Source of the DNA: Cyanobacteria bacterium OH_SFB_17
GTDB lineage: Bacteria > Cyanobacteriota > Vampirovibrionia > Gastranaerophilales > Gastranaerophilaceae
Assembly (NCBI GenBank): GCA_023395735.1
Contig: JAEWYI010000071.1
Location: forward strand, 1-5,208
Length of the DNA stretch: 5,208 nucleotides
Direction: 5' to 3'
This document shows positions 1 through 5,208 of this stretch, piece by piece. Within the stretch, counting starts at the first letter, position 1. Every line of letters starts with the position of its first letter. The notes below the pieces were generated by a model. The model saw only the letters and a list, made by a program, of their open reading frames with translations, was not told the origin of the DNA and did not search any database. The position numbers and the translations under genes were made by a program.

Positions 1-54
1 TTTCAAACAAACTTTATTGAAGAGCTAAAAAGTGTGCTGAAAAATTTAAAATAA
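1..54 (+). CDS. C-terminal fragment of an unidentified protein
   Basis: Frame 1 is open from the first base and ends at a TAA at 52-54, giving the tail FQTNFIEELKSVLKNLK. The other two forward frames hit stops within the first 30 bases. The amphipathic, Lys/Glu/Leu-rich composition is typical of a C-terminal helix. The fragment is too short to assign a family or function. About 100 bases of very AT-rich DNA separate it from prs, which has its own promoter, so it is probably not strongly co-transcribed with prs. It could also be a chance open stretch. Confidence 0.5.
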   Translation, partial: FQTNFIEELKSVLKNLK

Positions 55-103
55 TGAGTTTAGTTGAAAACATTAAGTAAATTAATAATAATTAAATTTT
101 TTC

Positions 104-132
104 TTGAAGTTTAAATTATTAGTTGTTACAAT
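104..132 (+). promoter_or_regulatory. Predicted sigma70-type promoter of prs
   Basis: The -35-like TTGAAG at 104-109 (4/6 to consensus) is followed by a 17-nt spacer and the -10-like TACAAT at 127-132 (5/6). Transcription would start near 138-140, leaving a leader of about 30 nt with the prs SD near its end. The surrounding DNA is extremely AT-rich, so chance matches are easy, but the spacing and placement are right. Confidence 0.55.
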
Positions 133-156
133 ATTATAGCTGACAAACAAAATATT

Positions 157-163
157 GAAAGGA
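157..163 (+). promoter_or_regulatory. Ribosome binding site deciding the prs start
   Basis: GAAAGGA lies six bases before the ATG at 170. It overlaps the in-frame TTG at 155 that would give a five-residue longer protein, and no SD precedes that TTG. The next in-frame ATG (182) also lacks an SD. The start at 170 is therefore best supported. Confidence 0.8.
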
Positions 164-169
164 CTTGAA

Positions 170-1180
170 ATGGTTTTAGAAATGACGTTTCCCCGTTTAG
201 AGAAGGCAATTAATCCGACTCATGATATCAAACTTTTTGCAGGACGCTCAAATGCGGCATTAGCAAAAGAAATTGCGAATTATCTGGGAACCTCAGTCGG
301 TCCTATGGTTATAAAAAACTTTGCGGATGGCGAAATTTATGTTCAAGTTAAAGAAAGCGTCAGAGGGGATGATGTTTTCATTATCCAACCTTTGTGCAAT
401 CCTGTAAACGAAAATTTGATGGAGCTCTTAATCATAATCGATGCGTTTAAGCGTGCAAGTGCAAAAACAATCACCGCTGTAATTCCTTATTACGGTTATG
501 CAAGACAAGACAGAAAAACTTCCGGACGTGAAGCGATTACTGCTAAATTGGTCGCTGACTTATTAACTACAGCAGGTACAGACAGAGTTTTGGCTATGGA
601 CTTGCACACAGGTCAAATCCAAGGATTTTTCAATATCTTGGTTGATCATATTTTTGCAACTCCGATTTTGGTAGATTATATAAAAAAATTAAACATCAAC
701 CCTGAAGATATGGTTGCAGTAAGCCCAGATACAGGCGGAGTTCCAAGAACAAGATATTTTGCAAAAGAGCTTGAATGTTCTTTGGCAATTATTGACAAAC
801 GTAGAGACAAACATAACGAAGCGATTGCATCACACGTTATTGGGGATGTGAAAGATAAAGTTTGCGTAATGTTTGATGACATAATTGATACAGCAGGAAC
901 AATTTGCGAAGCTGCAAAACTTTTAGTTGCAAAAGGTGCTAAAGAAGTTTATGTATGCGCTGCTCACCCTATTTTTTCAGGTCCAGCAGTCGAAAGATTA
1001 TCAAATTCTGTGATTAAAGAGGTCATAGTAACAAATACAATTCCTTTGGATATGGAAAACATGCCTGAAAAGATAAAGCAACTTTCTGTTGCTCCGCTTT
1101 TGGGTGAAGCTATTTCAAGAATCCATGATGACGAATCAGTTAGCTCTTTGTTCGGATTTGAAAAAGAAATTAAAGTATAA
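170..1180 (+). CDS. prs: Ribose-phosphate diphosphokinase (PRPP synthase)
   Basis: This 336-residue protein transfers the beta,gamma-diphosphate of ATP to ribose 5-phosphate, making PRPP for purine, pyrimidine, NAD, histidine and tryptophan synthesis in the cytosol. The class I hallmarks are visible. These are FADGE at 51-55, the ATP-site region YYGYARQDRK at 107-116, DLH at 144-146 (metal-binding His) followed by QIQGFF, and SPD.GGV near 185-191. The flexible-loop catalytic DKRR is at 209-212, and the ribose-phosphate/PRPP loop DDIIDTAGT at 236-244. The length is slightly above the usual 310-320 because of about 15 extra N-terminal residues before the conserved IKLFAG start of the fold. The stretch KTSGREAITAKL at 116-127 resembles cyanobacterial Prs more than the KARSREPI form of Bacillus (from memory). 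All key residues are present and the gene looks intact. The downstream clpC has its own promoter and is functionally unrelated. Confidence 0.97.
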   Translation: MVLEMTFPRLEKAINPTHDIKLFAGRSNAALAKEIANYLGTSVGPMVIKNFADGEIYVQVKESVRGDDVFIIQPLCNPVNENLMELLIIIDAFKRASAKTITAVIPYYGYARQDRKTSGREAITAKLVADLLTTAGTDRVLAMDLHTGQIQGFFNILVDHIFATPILVDYIKKLNINPEDMVAVSPDTGGVPRTRYFAKELECSLAIIDKRRDKHNEAIASHVIGDVKDKVCVMFDDIIDTAGTICEAAKLLVAKGAKEVYVCAAHPIFSGPAVERLSNSVIKEVIVTNTIPLDMENMPEKIKQLSVAPLLGEAISRIHDDESVSSLFGFEKEIKV

Positions 1181-1208
1181 CCTGTTTTCATAATAAAGAT
1201 AAAATTAT

Positions 1209-1244
1209 AAATACTAGATTTTGTTTAATCAAAATCTAGTATTT
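1209..1244 (+). terminator. Perfect 15-bp hairpin after prs, probable intrinsic terminator
   Basis: The arms AAATACTAGATTTTG (1209-1223) and CAAAATCTAGTATTT (1230-1244) are perfect reverse complements around the 6-nt loop TTTAAT. The hairpin begins 28 bases after the prs stop. It is AT-rich, and the T-rich part sits inside and just after the 3' arm (TATTTTAGG), then more broadly in GGTTGGTTTTCTTTG, so termination may be partial. Its near-symmetry would let it form on either strand. Confidence 0.7.
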
Positions 1245-1270
1245 TAGGTTGGTTTTCTTTGTTTTTACTA

Positions 1271-1299
1271 TTGCCTTTTTTTAGCGTTTCGGTTATTAT
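1271..1299 (+). promoter_or_regulatory. Predicted sigma70-type promoter of clpC
   Basis: TTGCCT at 1271-1276 (4/6) and TATTAT at 1294-1299 (5/6) are separated by exactly 17 nt. A start near 1306 would give a leader of about 22 nt containing the AGGAG SD. The promoter lies after the prs hairpin and within the stretch that a longer clpC reading frame from 1259 would have to translate, which argues against that longer frame. No CIRCE (the HrcA operator inverted repeat) or CtsR direct repeat is visible at the promoter. Confidence 0.6.
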
Positions 1300-1317
1300 A
1301 TTGTCATATATAAGAAT

Positions 1318-1322
1318 AGGAG
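1318..1322 (+). promoter_or_regulatory. Ribosome binding site deciding the clpC start
   Basis: AGGAG is placed five bases before the ATG at 1328. The protein from that ATG begins MFERFTEKA, which matches the conserved start of ClpC proteins. The in-frame TTG at 1259 has no comparable SD. Confidence 0.85.
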
Positions 1323-1327
1323 CGGAC

Positions 1328-3799
1328 ATGTTTGAACGTTTTACGGAAAAGGCCATAAAGGTCATAATGCTTGCACAGGAAGAAGCAAGAAGGTTGGGAC
1401 ATAATTTTGTAGGTACAGAGCAGGTTTTGCTAGGGCTTATCGGTGAAGGTACCGGAATTGCAGCGAAAACACTTAAATCAATGGGTGTTACACTTAAAGA
1501 TGCAAGAGTTGAAGTCGAAAAAATTATCGGCAGAGGCTCTGGTTTTGTTGCTGTGGAAATTCCTTTTACACCTCGTGCAAAAAGAGTTTTGGAGCTATCT
1601 TGGGACGAAGCAAGACAGCTTGGACATAATTACATTGGAACTGAACATCTTTTGCTTGGATTGATTAGAGAAGGCGAAGGCGTTGCAGCTAGGGTTTTGG
1701 AAAACCTTGGTGTTGATTTGAATAAAATCAGAAGCAACGTTGTCAAGATGCTTGGAGATAGCAAGCCGCAGGCAGTTTCTTCTGGCGGAAGCTCTAGTTC
1801 CTCATCTAAAGCAAAAACGCCAAGTTTGGATGAGTTTGGTACTGATTTGACCCTTGCAGCTCAAGAATTAAGACTTGATCCTGTAATCGGTAGAGAAAAA
1901 GAAATTGAACGTGTAATCCAAATATTAGCAAGAAGAACTAAAAACAATCCAGTTCTTTTAGGAGAGCCTGGTGTTGGTAAAACTGCTGTAGCAGAAGGCC
2001 TTGCGATAAGAATTGTTAACGCCGAAGTTCCTGATATTCTTGATGGAAAAAAAGTTATACAGCTTGATATGGGATTGTTGGTTGCAGGAACCAAGTATAG
2101 AGGCGAGTTTGAAGAACGTCTTAAAAAGATTATGGACGAAATCAGACAAGCTGGAAATGTAATTCTTGTAATTGATGAGATGCACACATTGATAGGTGCA
2201 GGTGCAGCTGAAGGCGCTATTGATGCCGCTAATATTTTGAAACCGGCTCTATCAAGAGGCGAAATTCAAGTTATAGGTGCAACAACACTGGATGAATATA
2301 GAAAATATGTTGAAAAAGATTCTGCATTGGAAAGACGTTTTCAACCTATTATTATTGACGAACCGTCAATTGATGAAACTATTGAAATTATCAAAGGTCT
2401 TCGTTCAAAATATGAAGAGCACCATAAATTAAATATATCTGATGATGCAATTGTTGCGGCAACAAAATTGTCCAGCAAATATATTACTGACAGATTTTTA
2501 CCAGACAAAGCAATCGACGTTCTTGATGAAGCAAGTTCAAAAGTTCGTTTACAAGTCAGCTCACTTTCTCCTGAAGGAAAAGAGATGGATAAAGAGCTAA
2601 GGGCGCTTATAAAGGAAAAAGAAGAAGCTATTAGAAATCAAGAATTCGAAAAAGCTTCTCAGCTAAGAGATGACGAAGCCGACATGAAAGACAAGATTCG
2701 TGAACTTTCTGCAAAATGGAGAGAAGAACACGAGGCAAATAAGCCTACAGTTACAGAAGAGCAGATTGCGGAAGTTATTTCTACAATGACTGGCGTGCCT
2801 GTGACAAAGCTAACAGAAGGCGAAAGCGACAGATTGATGAAGTTGGAAGATACTCTTCACCAAAGAGTTATCGGACAAAGCGACGCTGTTGTTTCAATTT
2901 CAAAAGCTATCAGACGTGCTAGAGTAGGTTTGAAATCACCAAACAGACCAATCGGAAGTTTCATTTTCTCTGGTCCTACCGGTGTTGGTAAAACAGAATT
3001 GGCAAAAGCGCTTGCTGAGGCTATGTTTGGTTCAGAAGATAATATGATAAGAGTTGACATGTCTGAATTTATGGAAAAACATTCAACTGCAAAACTTATC
3101 GGTTCTCCTCCGGGTTATGTCGGATACGATGAAGGTGGTCATTTGTCTGAAATCGTACGTAAGAAACCTTATTCAGTTATTCTTTTCGACGAAATTGAAA
3201 AAGCTCACCCTGATGTATTCAACGTAATGTTGCAAATACTTGATGATGGTAGACTTACAGATTCAAAAGGAAGACATATTAACTTCAAAAACACAGTTAT
3301 CATTATGACTTCAAACGTCGGAGCTAGTATGATTACAAGTACTGCGAAGCTTGGATTTACTACAGCTCAAGATGAGAAAAAAGACAAATACGAAAAACTT
3401 AAAGATACTGTAATGGAAGAACTTAAAAAAGCGTTCAGACCAGAGTTTTTGAACAGAATCGACGATATAATTGTATTTGCTCACCTTTCTAAAGAAGAAA
3501 TAAGACAAATTGTTGATTTGATGCTTAAAGATTTGTTCAAGAGATTGGAAGAAAGAGAACTTTCAATTGAAGTTACCGATGAGGTTAAAGACTTCCTTGC
3601 AAAAGACGGTTATTCTGAAGCTTATGGTGCAAGACCGCTTAGAAGATTAATTCAAAAGCGAATTGAGGATATCTTGGCTGAAGAAATTTTGAGCAATAAA
3701 TATTCTGCAGGTGACACAATTCTTTTGAAAATGGAAAATGACAAAATTGCATTTGAGAAGATTAAGTCAAATAAAAAGAAAGAAGAAGTTACAAAATAA
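1328..3799 (+). CDS. clpC: ClpC-type AAA+ unfoldase, ATPase subunit of Clp protease
   Basis: This 823-residue Hsp100 unfolds substrates with ATP and feeds them to ClpP. Two Clp_N repeats occupy about 1-143, followed by a Ser/Gly-rich linker (151-160). AAA domain 1 has Walker A GEPGVGKT (212-219), pore loop KYRGEFE (256-262), Walker B with D283-E284 and arginine finger region ERRF (335-338). A short middle domain with a UVR-like coiled coil (about 425-462) is the ClpC type rather than the long ClpB propeller. AAA domain 2 has Walker A GPTGVGKT (549-556), pore loop GYVG (596-599), Walker B D621-E622, sensor-1 N663, RPEFLNRID (704-712) and sensor-2 GARPLRR (767-773). The LGF tripeptide at 675-677 is the ClpP-docking loop, so this is a protease partner and not a ClpB-type disaggregase. 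The N-terminus strongly resembles cyanobacterial/plastid ClpC. No clpP, ctsR or mcsAB is adjacent. The gene is intact, of normal length, and ends with a Lys-rich tail (KSNKKKEEVTK). Confidence 0.97.
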   Translation: MFERFTEKAIKVIMLAQEEARRLGHNFVGTEQVLLGLIGEGTGIAAKTLKSMGVTLKDARVEVEKIIGRGSGFVAVEIPFTPRAKRVLELSWDEARQLGHNYIGTEHLLLGLIREGEGVAARVLENLGVDLNKIRSNVVKMLGDSKPQAVSSGGSSSSSSKAKTPSLDEFGTDLTLAAQELRLDPVIGREKEIERVIQILARRTKNNPVLLGEPGVGKTAVAEGLAIRIVNAEVPDILDGKKVIQLDMGLLVAGTKYRGEFEERLKKIMDEIRQAGNVILVIDEMHTLIGAGAAEGAIDAANILKPALSRGEIQVIGATTLDEYRKYVEKDSALERRFQPIIIDEPSIDETIEIIKGLRSKYEEHHKLNISDDAIVAATKLSSKYITDRFLPDKAIDVLDEASSKVRLQVSSLSPEGKEMDKELRALIKEKEEAIRNQEFEKASQLRDDEADMKDKIRELSAKWREEHEANKPTVTEEQIAEVISTMTGVPVTKLTEGESDRLMKLEDTLHQRVIGQSDAVVSISKAIRRARVGLKSPNRPIGSFIFSGPTGVGKTELAKALAEAMFGSEDNMIRVDMSEFMEKHSTAKLIGSPPGYVGYDEGGHLSEIVRKKPYSVILFDEIEKAHPDVFNVMLQILDDGRLTDSKGRHINFKNTVIIMTSNVGASMITSTAKLGFTTAQDEKKDKYEKLKDTVMEELKKAFRPEFLNRIDDIIVFAHLSKEEIRQIVDLMLKDLFKRLEERELSIEVTDEVKDFLAKDGYSEAYGARPLRRLIQKRIEDILAEEILSNKYSAGDTILLKMENDKIAFEKIKSNKKKEEVTK

Positions 3800-3813
3800 C
3801 AATATAAAATATT

Positions 3814-3852
3814 TAAAGATGCGTCTTGTAAAATTTACAGGGCGTATCTTTG
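3814..3852 (+). other. Long G-U-containing hairpin just after clpC
   Basis: Starting 14 bases after the clpC stop, arms 3815-3832 (AAAGATGCGTCTTGTAAA) and 3834-3851 (TTTACAGGGCGTATCTTT) pair at all 18 positions around a single central base. One further T-G pair closes at 3814/3852. The innermost pairs would open to a small loop. Several pairs are G-U wobbles in + strand RNA; on the opposite strand they become A-C mismatches, so the structure favours the clpC-sense transcript. Only a weak T-rich tail (TATCTTTGTCTT) follows. It could be a first, imperfect terminator or a 3'-end stabilising/processing hairpin for clpC mRNA. Confidence 0.6.
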
Positions 3853-3871
3853 TCTTATGGTGTATGGTAGA

Positions 3872-3911
3872 AAATTTAGACGTGTGTACTAGTCTAAATT
3901 TCTTTTTTTTT
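3872..3911 (+). terminator. Intrinsic (rho-independent) terminator of clpC
   Basis: The perfect 10-bp stem AAATTTAGAC (3872-3881) / GTCTAAATTT (3892-3901) has a 10-nt loop and is followed by C and nine consecutive Ts (3903-3911). The orientation ends transcription coming from clpC. It lies immediately before the efflux operon promoter and so insulates the two units. Confidence 0.9.
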
Positions 3912-3912
3912 C

Positions 3913-3921
3913 TGTTATAAT
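3913..3921 (+). promoter_or_regulatory. Extended -10 promoter of the efflux operon
   Basis: TGTTATAAT combines a consensus TATAAT (3916-3921) with the TGN extension. The position 17 nt upstream (TCTAAA, 3893-3898) is a poor -35, which extended -10 promoters tolerate, and it lies inside the 3' arm of the clpC terminator. Transcription would start near 3927-3929, about 25 nt before the adaptor ATG. Confidence 0.65.
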
Positions 3922-3941
3922 AATAAGCGACACTAGTAAGT

Positions 3942-3947
3942 GGGGAG
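3942..3947 (+). promoter_or_regulatory. Ribosome binding site of the efflux adaptor gene
   Basis: GGGGAG sits five bases before the ATG at 3953, a strong SD that supports this start. The resulting N-terminus (MKKN plus a hydrophobic run) is a proper membrane-targeting signal. Confidence 0.8.
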
Positions 3948-3952
3948 AGAAA

Positions 3953-5092
3953 ATGAAAAAAAATATATTTATAATTGCAATAGTTGTTTTTGTGCTTATT
4001 GCAGCGAGGTTTGTATATTCATCAATTGGACAATTTATGAAGGCTTCAAGCATGAAAAACGCAGCACTTACAAGTGTTACTGTTGATTCAATCGGTGAGG
4101 CTTTAGTTGAAAAACAGATTGAGGCTCCAGGAAGAATCCAGTCTAAATATAGGGTGGATATAGTTGCTCGTATTGAAGGATATTTAAATAAAAGTTATTT
4201 TAAAGAGGGTGATCACGTTAAAAAGGGTCAAGTTTTGTTTGAAATTGAACCTCAACAGTGGTTGTATGATGTTCAAAAGGCAAAGGCAAATGTCGAAAAT
4301 ACAAAAGCTCAGTTAATTTATCAAGAAAAACAGTTGAAGCGTTCAGCTATATTGGTAAAAAAAGATTATATTGCCAAATCTGCTTATGATGAAGTTTTAT
4401 CCAATCGTGATGCTTTAAGAGGGCAACTTGCTATGTATCAGGCAACTCTTCGTGATGCGCAGAGAAATTACGCTTATACAAGGGTTAAAGCACCTGTTGA
4501 TGGACAAGTTGGTATGATTAACGTAACGGTCGGAAACTACGTTGATACATCCGTTGGTAATCTTACTACGATATTTAGTACAAATCCAATTTATGTAACA
4601 TTTCCGATTGATTCAAAAGAGTATATAAAATTGTCAGAGATTGACTCTGAAAGTACTAATAGAAAAGTTGATTTATATTTTCCAAATGGCGAAAAATATG
4701 AATTTACCGGGGTTCAAAACTTTAGAGATAACAGTGTTGATGAAACTACCGGTACAATCACAATGCGTGCGACTTTCCCAAACACAAAAGGAAAGTTGAT
4801 AAATGGAGAGTATGTAAAAGTTTATATTTATTCAAAGAAAAAAGTAAACGTTCCAATTGTTCCGCAAACTGCTGTTTTGGAAAATCCTCAGGGTAAATAT
4901 GTGTATAAAATGGAAGGCGATATTCCAAAAATTACATTTATAAAGACTTCCGGTCAATATAAGAATAACTGGATTGTCGAAAGCGGGCTTAAAAAAGGCG
5001 ATATAATAATCACAGGCGGAATTCAAAAAGTAATTCCTGATCAAAAAGTAAAAATTATTGATGAATCTCAACAAGACAATAAAAAACAGTAA
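3953..5092 (+). CDS. RND efflux pump periplasmic adaptor (membrane fusion protein, AcrA/MexA type)
   Basis: This 379-residue adaptor should bridge the inner-membrane RND transporter to a TolC-like outer-membrane channel. An N-terminal hydrophobic segment (about 4-20, after MKKN) acts as an anchor or signal. There is no lipobox Cys, so it is not a lipoprotein like AcrA. The MFP domain order is complete. It runs: first half of the lipoyl domain (about 64-100, with the EGDHVKKGQVLFEIEP motif), an alpha-helical hairpin (about 101-172), the second lipoyl half (YTRVKAPVDGQVG, 175-187), a beta-barrel (about 210-293, from NPIYVTFPID through INGEYVKVYI) and the membrane-proximal domain (about 298-370, VPQTAVLE and GLKKGDIIITGG). 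At the hairpin tip, the channel-docking R-x3-L-x6-S pattern appears as R130, L134 and A141, with Ala in place of Ser. The C-terminus is a short Gln/Lys/Asn-rich tail. The transporter gene starts 9 nt downstream. The substrate cannot be told from the sequence, and I give no symbol because acrA/mexA naming would imply orthology. Confidence 0.93.
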   Translation: MKKNIFIIAIVVFVLIAARFVYSSIGQFMKASSMKNAALTSVTVDSIGEALVEKQIEAPGRIQSKYRVDIVARIEGYLNKSYFKEGDHVKKGQVLFEIEPQQWLYDVQKAKANVENTKAQLIYQEKQLKRSAILVKKDYIAKSAYDEVLSNRDALRGQLAMYQATLRDAQRNYAYTRVKAPVDGQVGMINVTVGNYVDTSVGNLTTIFSTNPIYVTFPIDSKEYIKLSEIDSESTNRKVDLYFPNGEKYEFTGVQNFRDNSVDETTGTITMRATFPNTKGKLINGEYVKVYIYSKKKVNVPIVPQTAVLENPQGKYVYKMEGDIPKITFIKTSGQYKNNWIVESGLKKGDIIITGGIQKVIPDQKVKIIDESQQDNKKQ

Positions 5093-5094
5093 GG
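5090..5094 (+). promoter_or_regulatory. SD of the transporter gene overlapping the adaptor stop codon
   Basis: TAAGG contains the adaptor TAA (5090-5092), and its AAGG serves as the SD seven bases before the ATG at 5102. A ribosome finishing the adaptor would be positioned to re-initiate, which suggests translational coupling and balanced expression of the two pump subunits. Confidence 0.65.
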
Positions 5095-5101
5095 TAATAT
5101 A

Positions 5102-5208
5102 ATGGCAAATAATTTATTTATAAAAAGACCAAAATTTGCAATAGTTATTTCATTGGTAATAACACTTGCCGGTGTCATATCGATGCTTTCACTTCCATTG
5201 GAAGAGTA
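5102..5208 (+). CDS. RND-family efflux transporter, N-terminal fragment (cut by window end)
   Basis: Thirty-five codons plus two bases are visible. After MANNLFIKRPKFA comes a hydrophobic first membrane helix (about 12-31), then the start of the periplasmic porter region with LPLEE. The F-I-x-R-P-x-F-A pattern followed by transmembrane helix 1 and L-P is the standard opening of AcrB/MexB-type hydrophobe/amphiphile efflux (HAE1) proteins, normally a little over 1,000 residues long. These proton-driven trimers sit in the inner membrane and work with the adaptor encoded just upstream. The reading frame is still open at the window end, and nothing can be said about proton-relay or substrate-pocket residues. 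Confidence 0.9.
   Translation, partial: MANNLFIKRPKFAIVISLVITLAGVISMLSLPLEE

Noticed and set aside
40..101. 10-bp inverted repeat AAAAATTTAA / TTAAATTTTT followed by Ts, as a terminator of the upstream gene
   Set aside because: The loop would be over 40 nt and the arms are pure A/T in very AT-rich DNA. Its left arm lies in the putative upstream coding tail. Chance is the simpler explanation.
155..169. Five-codon N-terminal extension of prs from a TTG at 155
   Set aside because: The SD GAAAGGA overlaps this TTG and is correctly spaced for the ATG at 170, and no SD precedes the TTG.
1259..1327. 23-residue hydrophobic N-terminal extension of ClpC from a TTG at 1259, resembling a signal sequence
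   Set aside because: The stretch contains the predicted clpC promoter and SD, ClpC is a cytosolic protein, and the family's conserved start is MFERF at 1328.
1350..1366. CtsR-like direct repeat (AGGCCAT, AGGTCAT) near the clpC start
   Set aside because: It lies inside the coding sequence for the conserved residues KAIKVIM, has mismatches to the CtsR heptad, and is downstream of the promoter.
1443..1664. 73-codon + strand frame inside clpC
   Set aside because: It is a shifted frame wholly inside the Clp_N repeats, with no SD or recognisable content.
1861..2187. 108-codon minus-strand reading frame opposite clpC, plus other antisense frames of 65-80 codons under prs, clpC and the adaptor gene
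   Set aside because: They are antisense to strongly conserved coding sequence, have no family features, and their composition is what reading the complement of a gene produces.
3738..3920. 60-codon + strand reading frame overlapping the clpC 3' end
   Set aside because: It runs out of frame through clpC and across both hairpins and the T-tract, giving a poly-Phe end. It has no SD and no recognisable protein.

Overview
This AT-rich bacterial window carries two housekeeping genes followed by the start of an efflux operon, all on the + strand. In order: a 17-codon tail of an unidentified gene; prs (ribose-phosphate diphosphokinase, i.e. PRPP synthase); clpC (Hsp100/AAA+ unfoldase of the Clp protease); a periplasmic adaptor (membrane fusion protein) of an RND efflux pump; and the first 35 codons of the RND inner-membrane transporter, cut off by the window end. 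There are no RNA genes, mobile elements or CRISPR arrays that I can see.

The likely source is a non-photosynthetic relative of Cyanobacteria (Vampirovibrionia/'Melainabacteria', e.g. gut Gastranaerophilales). This is inference from memory. The ClpC N-terminus and both Clp_N repeats read like cyanobacterial/plastid ClpC, the PRPP synthase has the cyanobacterial-style K-T-x-G-R-E stretch, base composition is low in GC, and the RND pump implies a Gram-negative-type envelope. No ctsR/mcsA/mcsB genes flank clpC as they do in Bacillota.

Regulatory layout: each full gene appears to have its own promoter and a clear Shine-Dalgarno (SD). prs has TTGAAG-17-TACAAT and SD GAAAGGA, which sets its start at the ATG at 170. 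A 15-bp perfect hairpin lies between prs and clpC. clpC has TTGCCT-17-TATTAT and SD AGGAG, which sets its start at 1328 rather than at an upstream in-frame TTG. Two hairpins follow clpC: a long G-U-rich one, then a textbook intrinsic terminator with nine Ts. The efflux operon begins just after that terminator with an extended -10 (TGTTATAAT) and SD GGGGAG. The adaptor and transporter genes are 9 nt apart, with the transporter SD overlapping the adaptor stop codon, so they are one operon and probably translationally coupled.

Functionally there are three separate modules: nucleotide precursor supply (PRPP), protein quality control (ClpC with a ClpP encoded elsewhere), and tripartite export (adaptor + RND pump + an outer-membrane channel not seen here). 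I find no convincing undescribed system. The most notable non-coding signal is the tandem hairpin region between clpC and the efflux genes.
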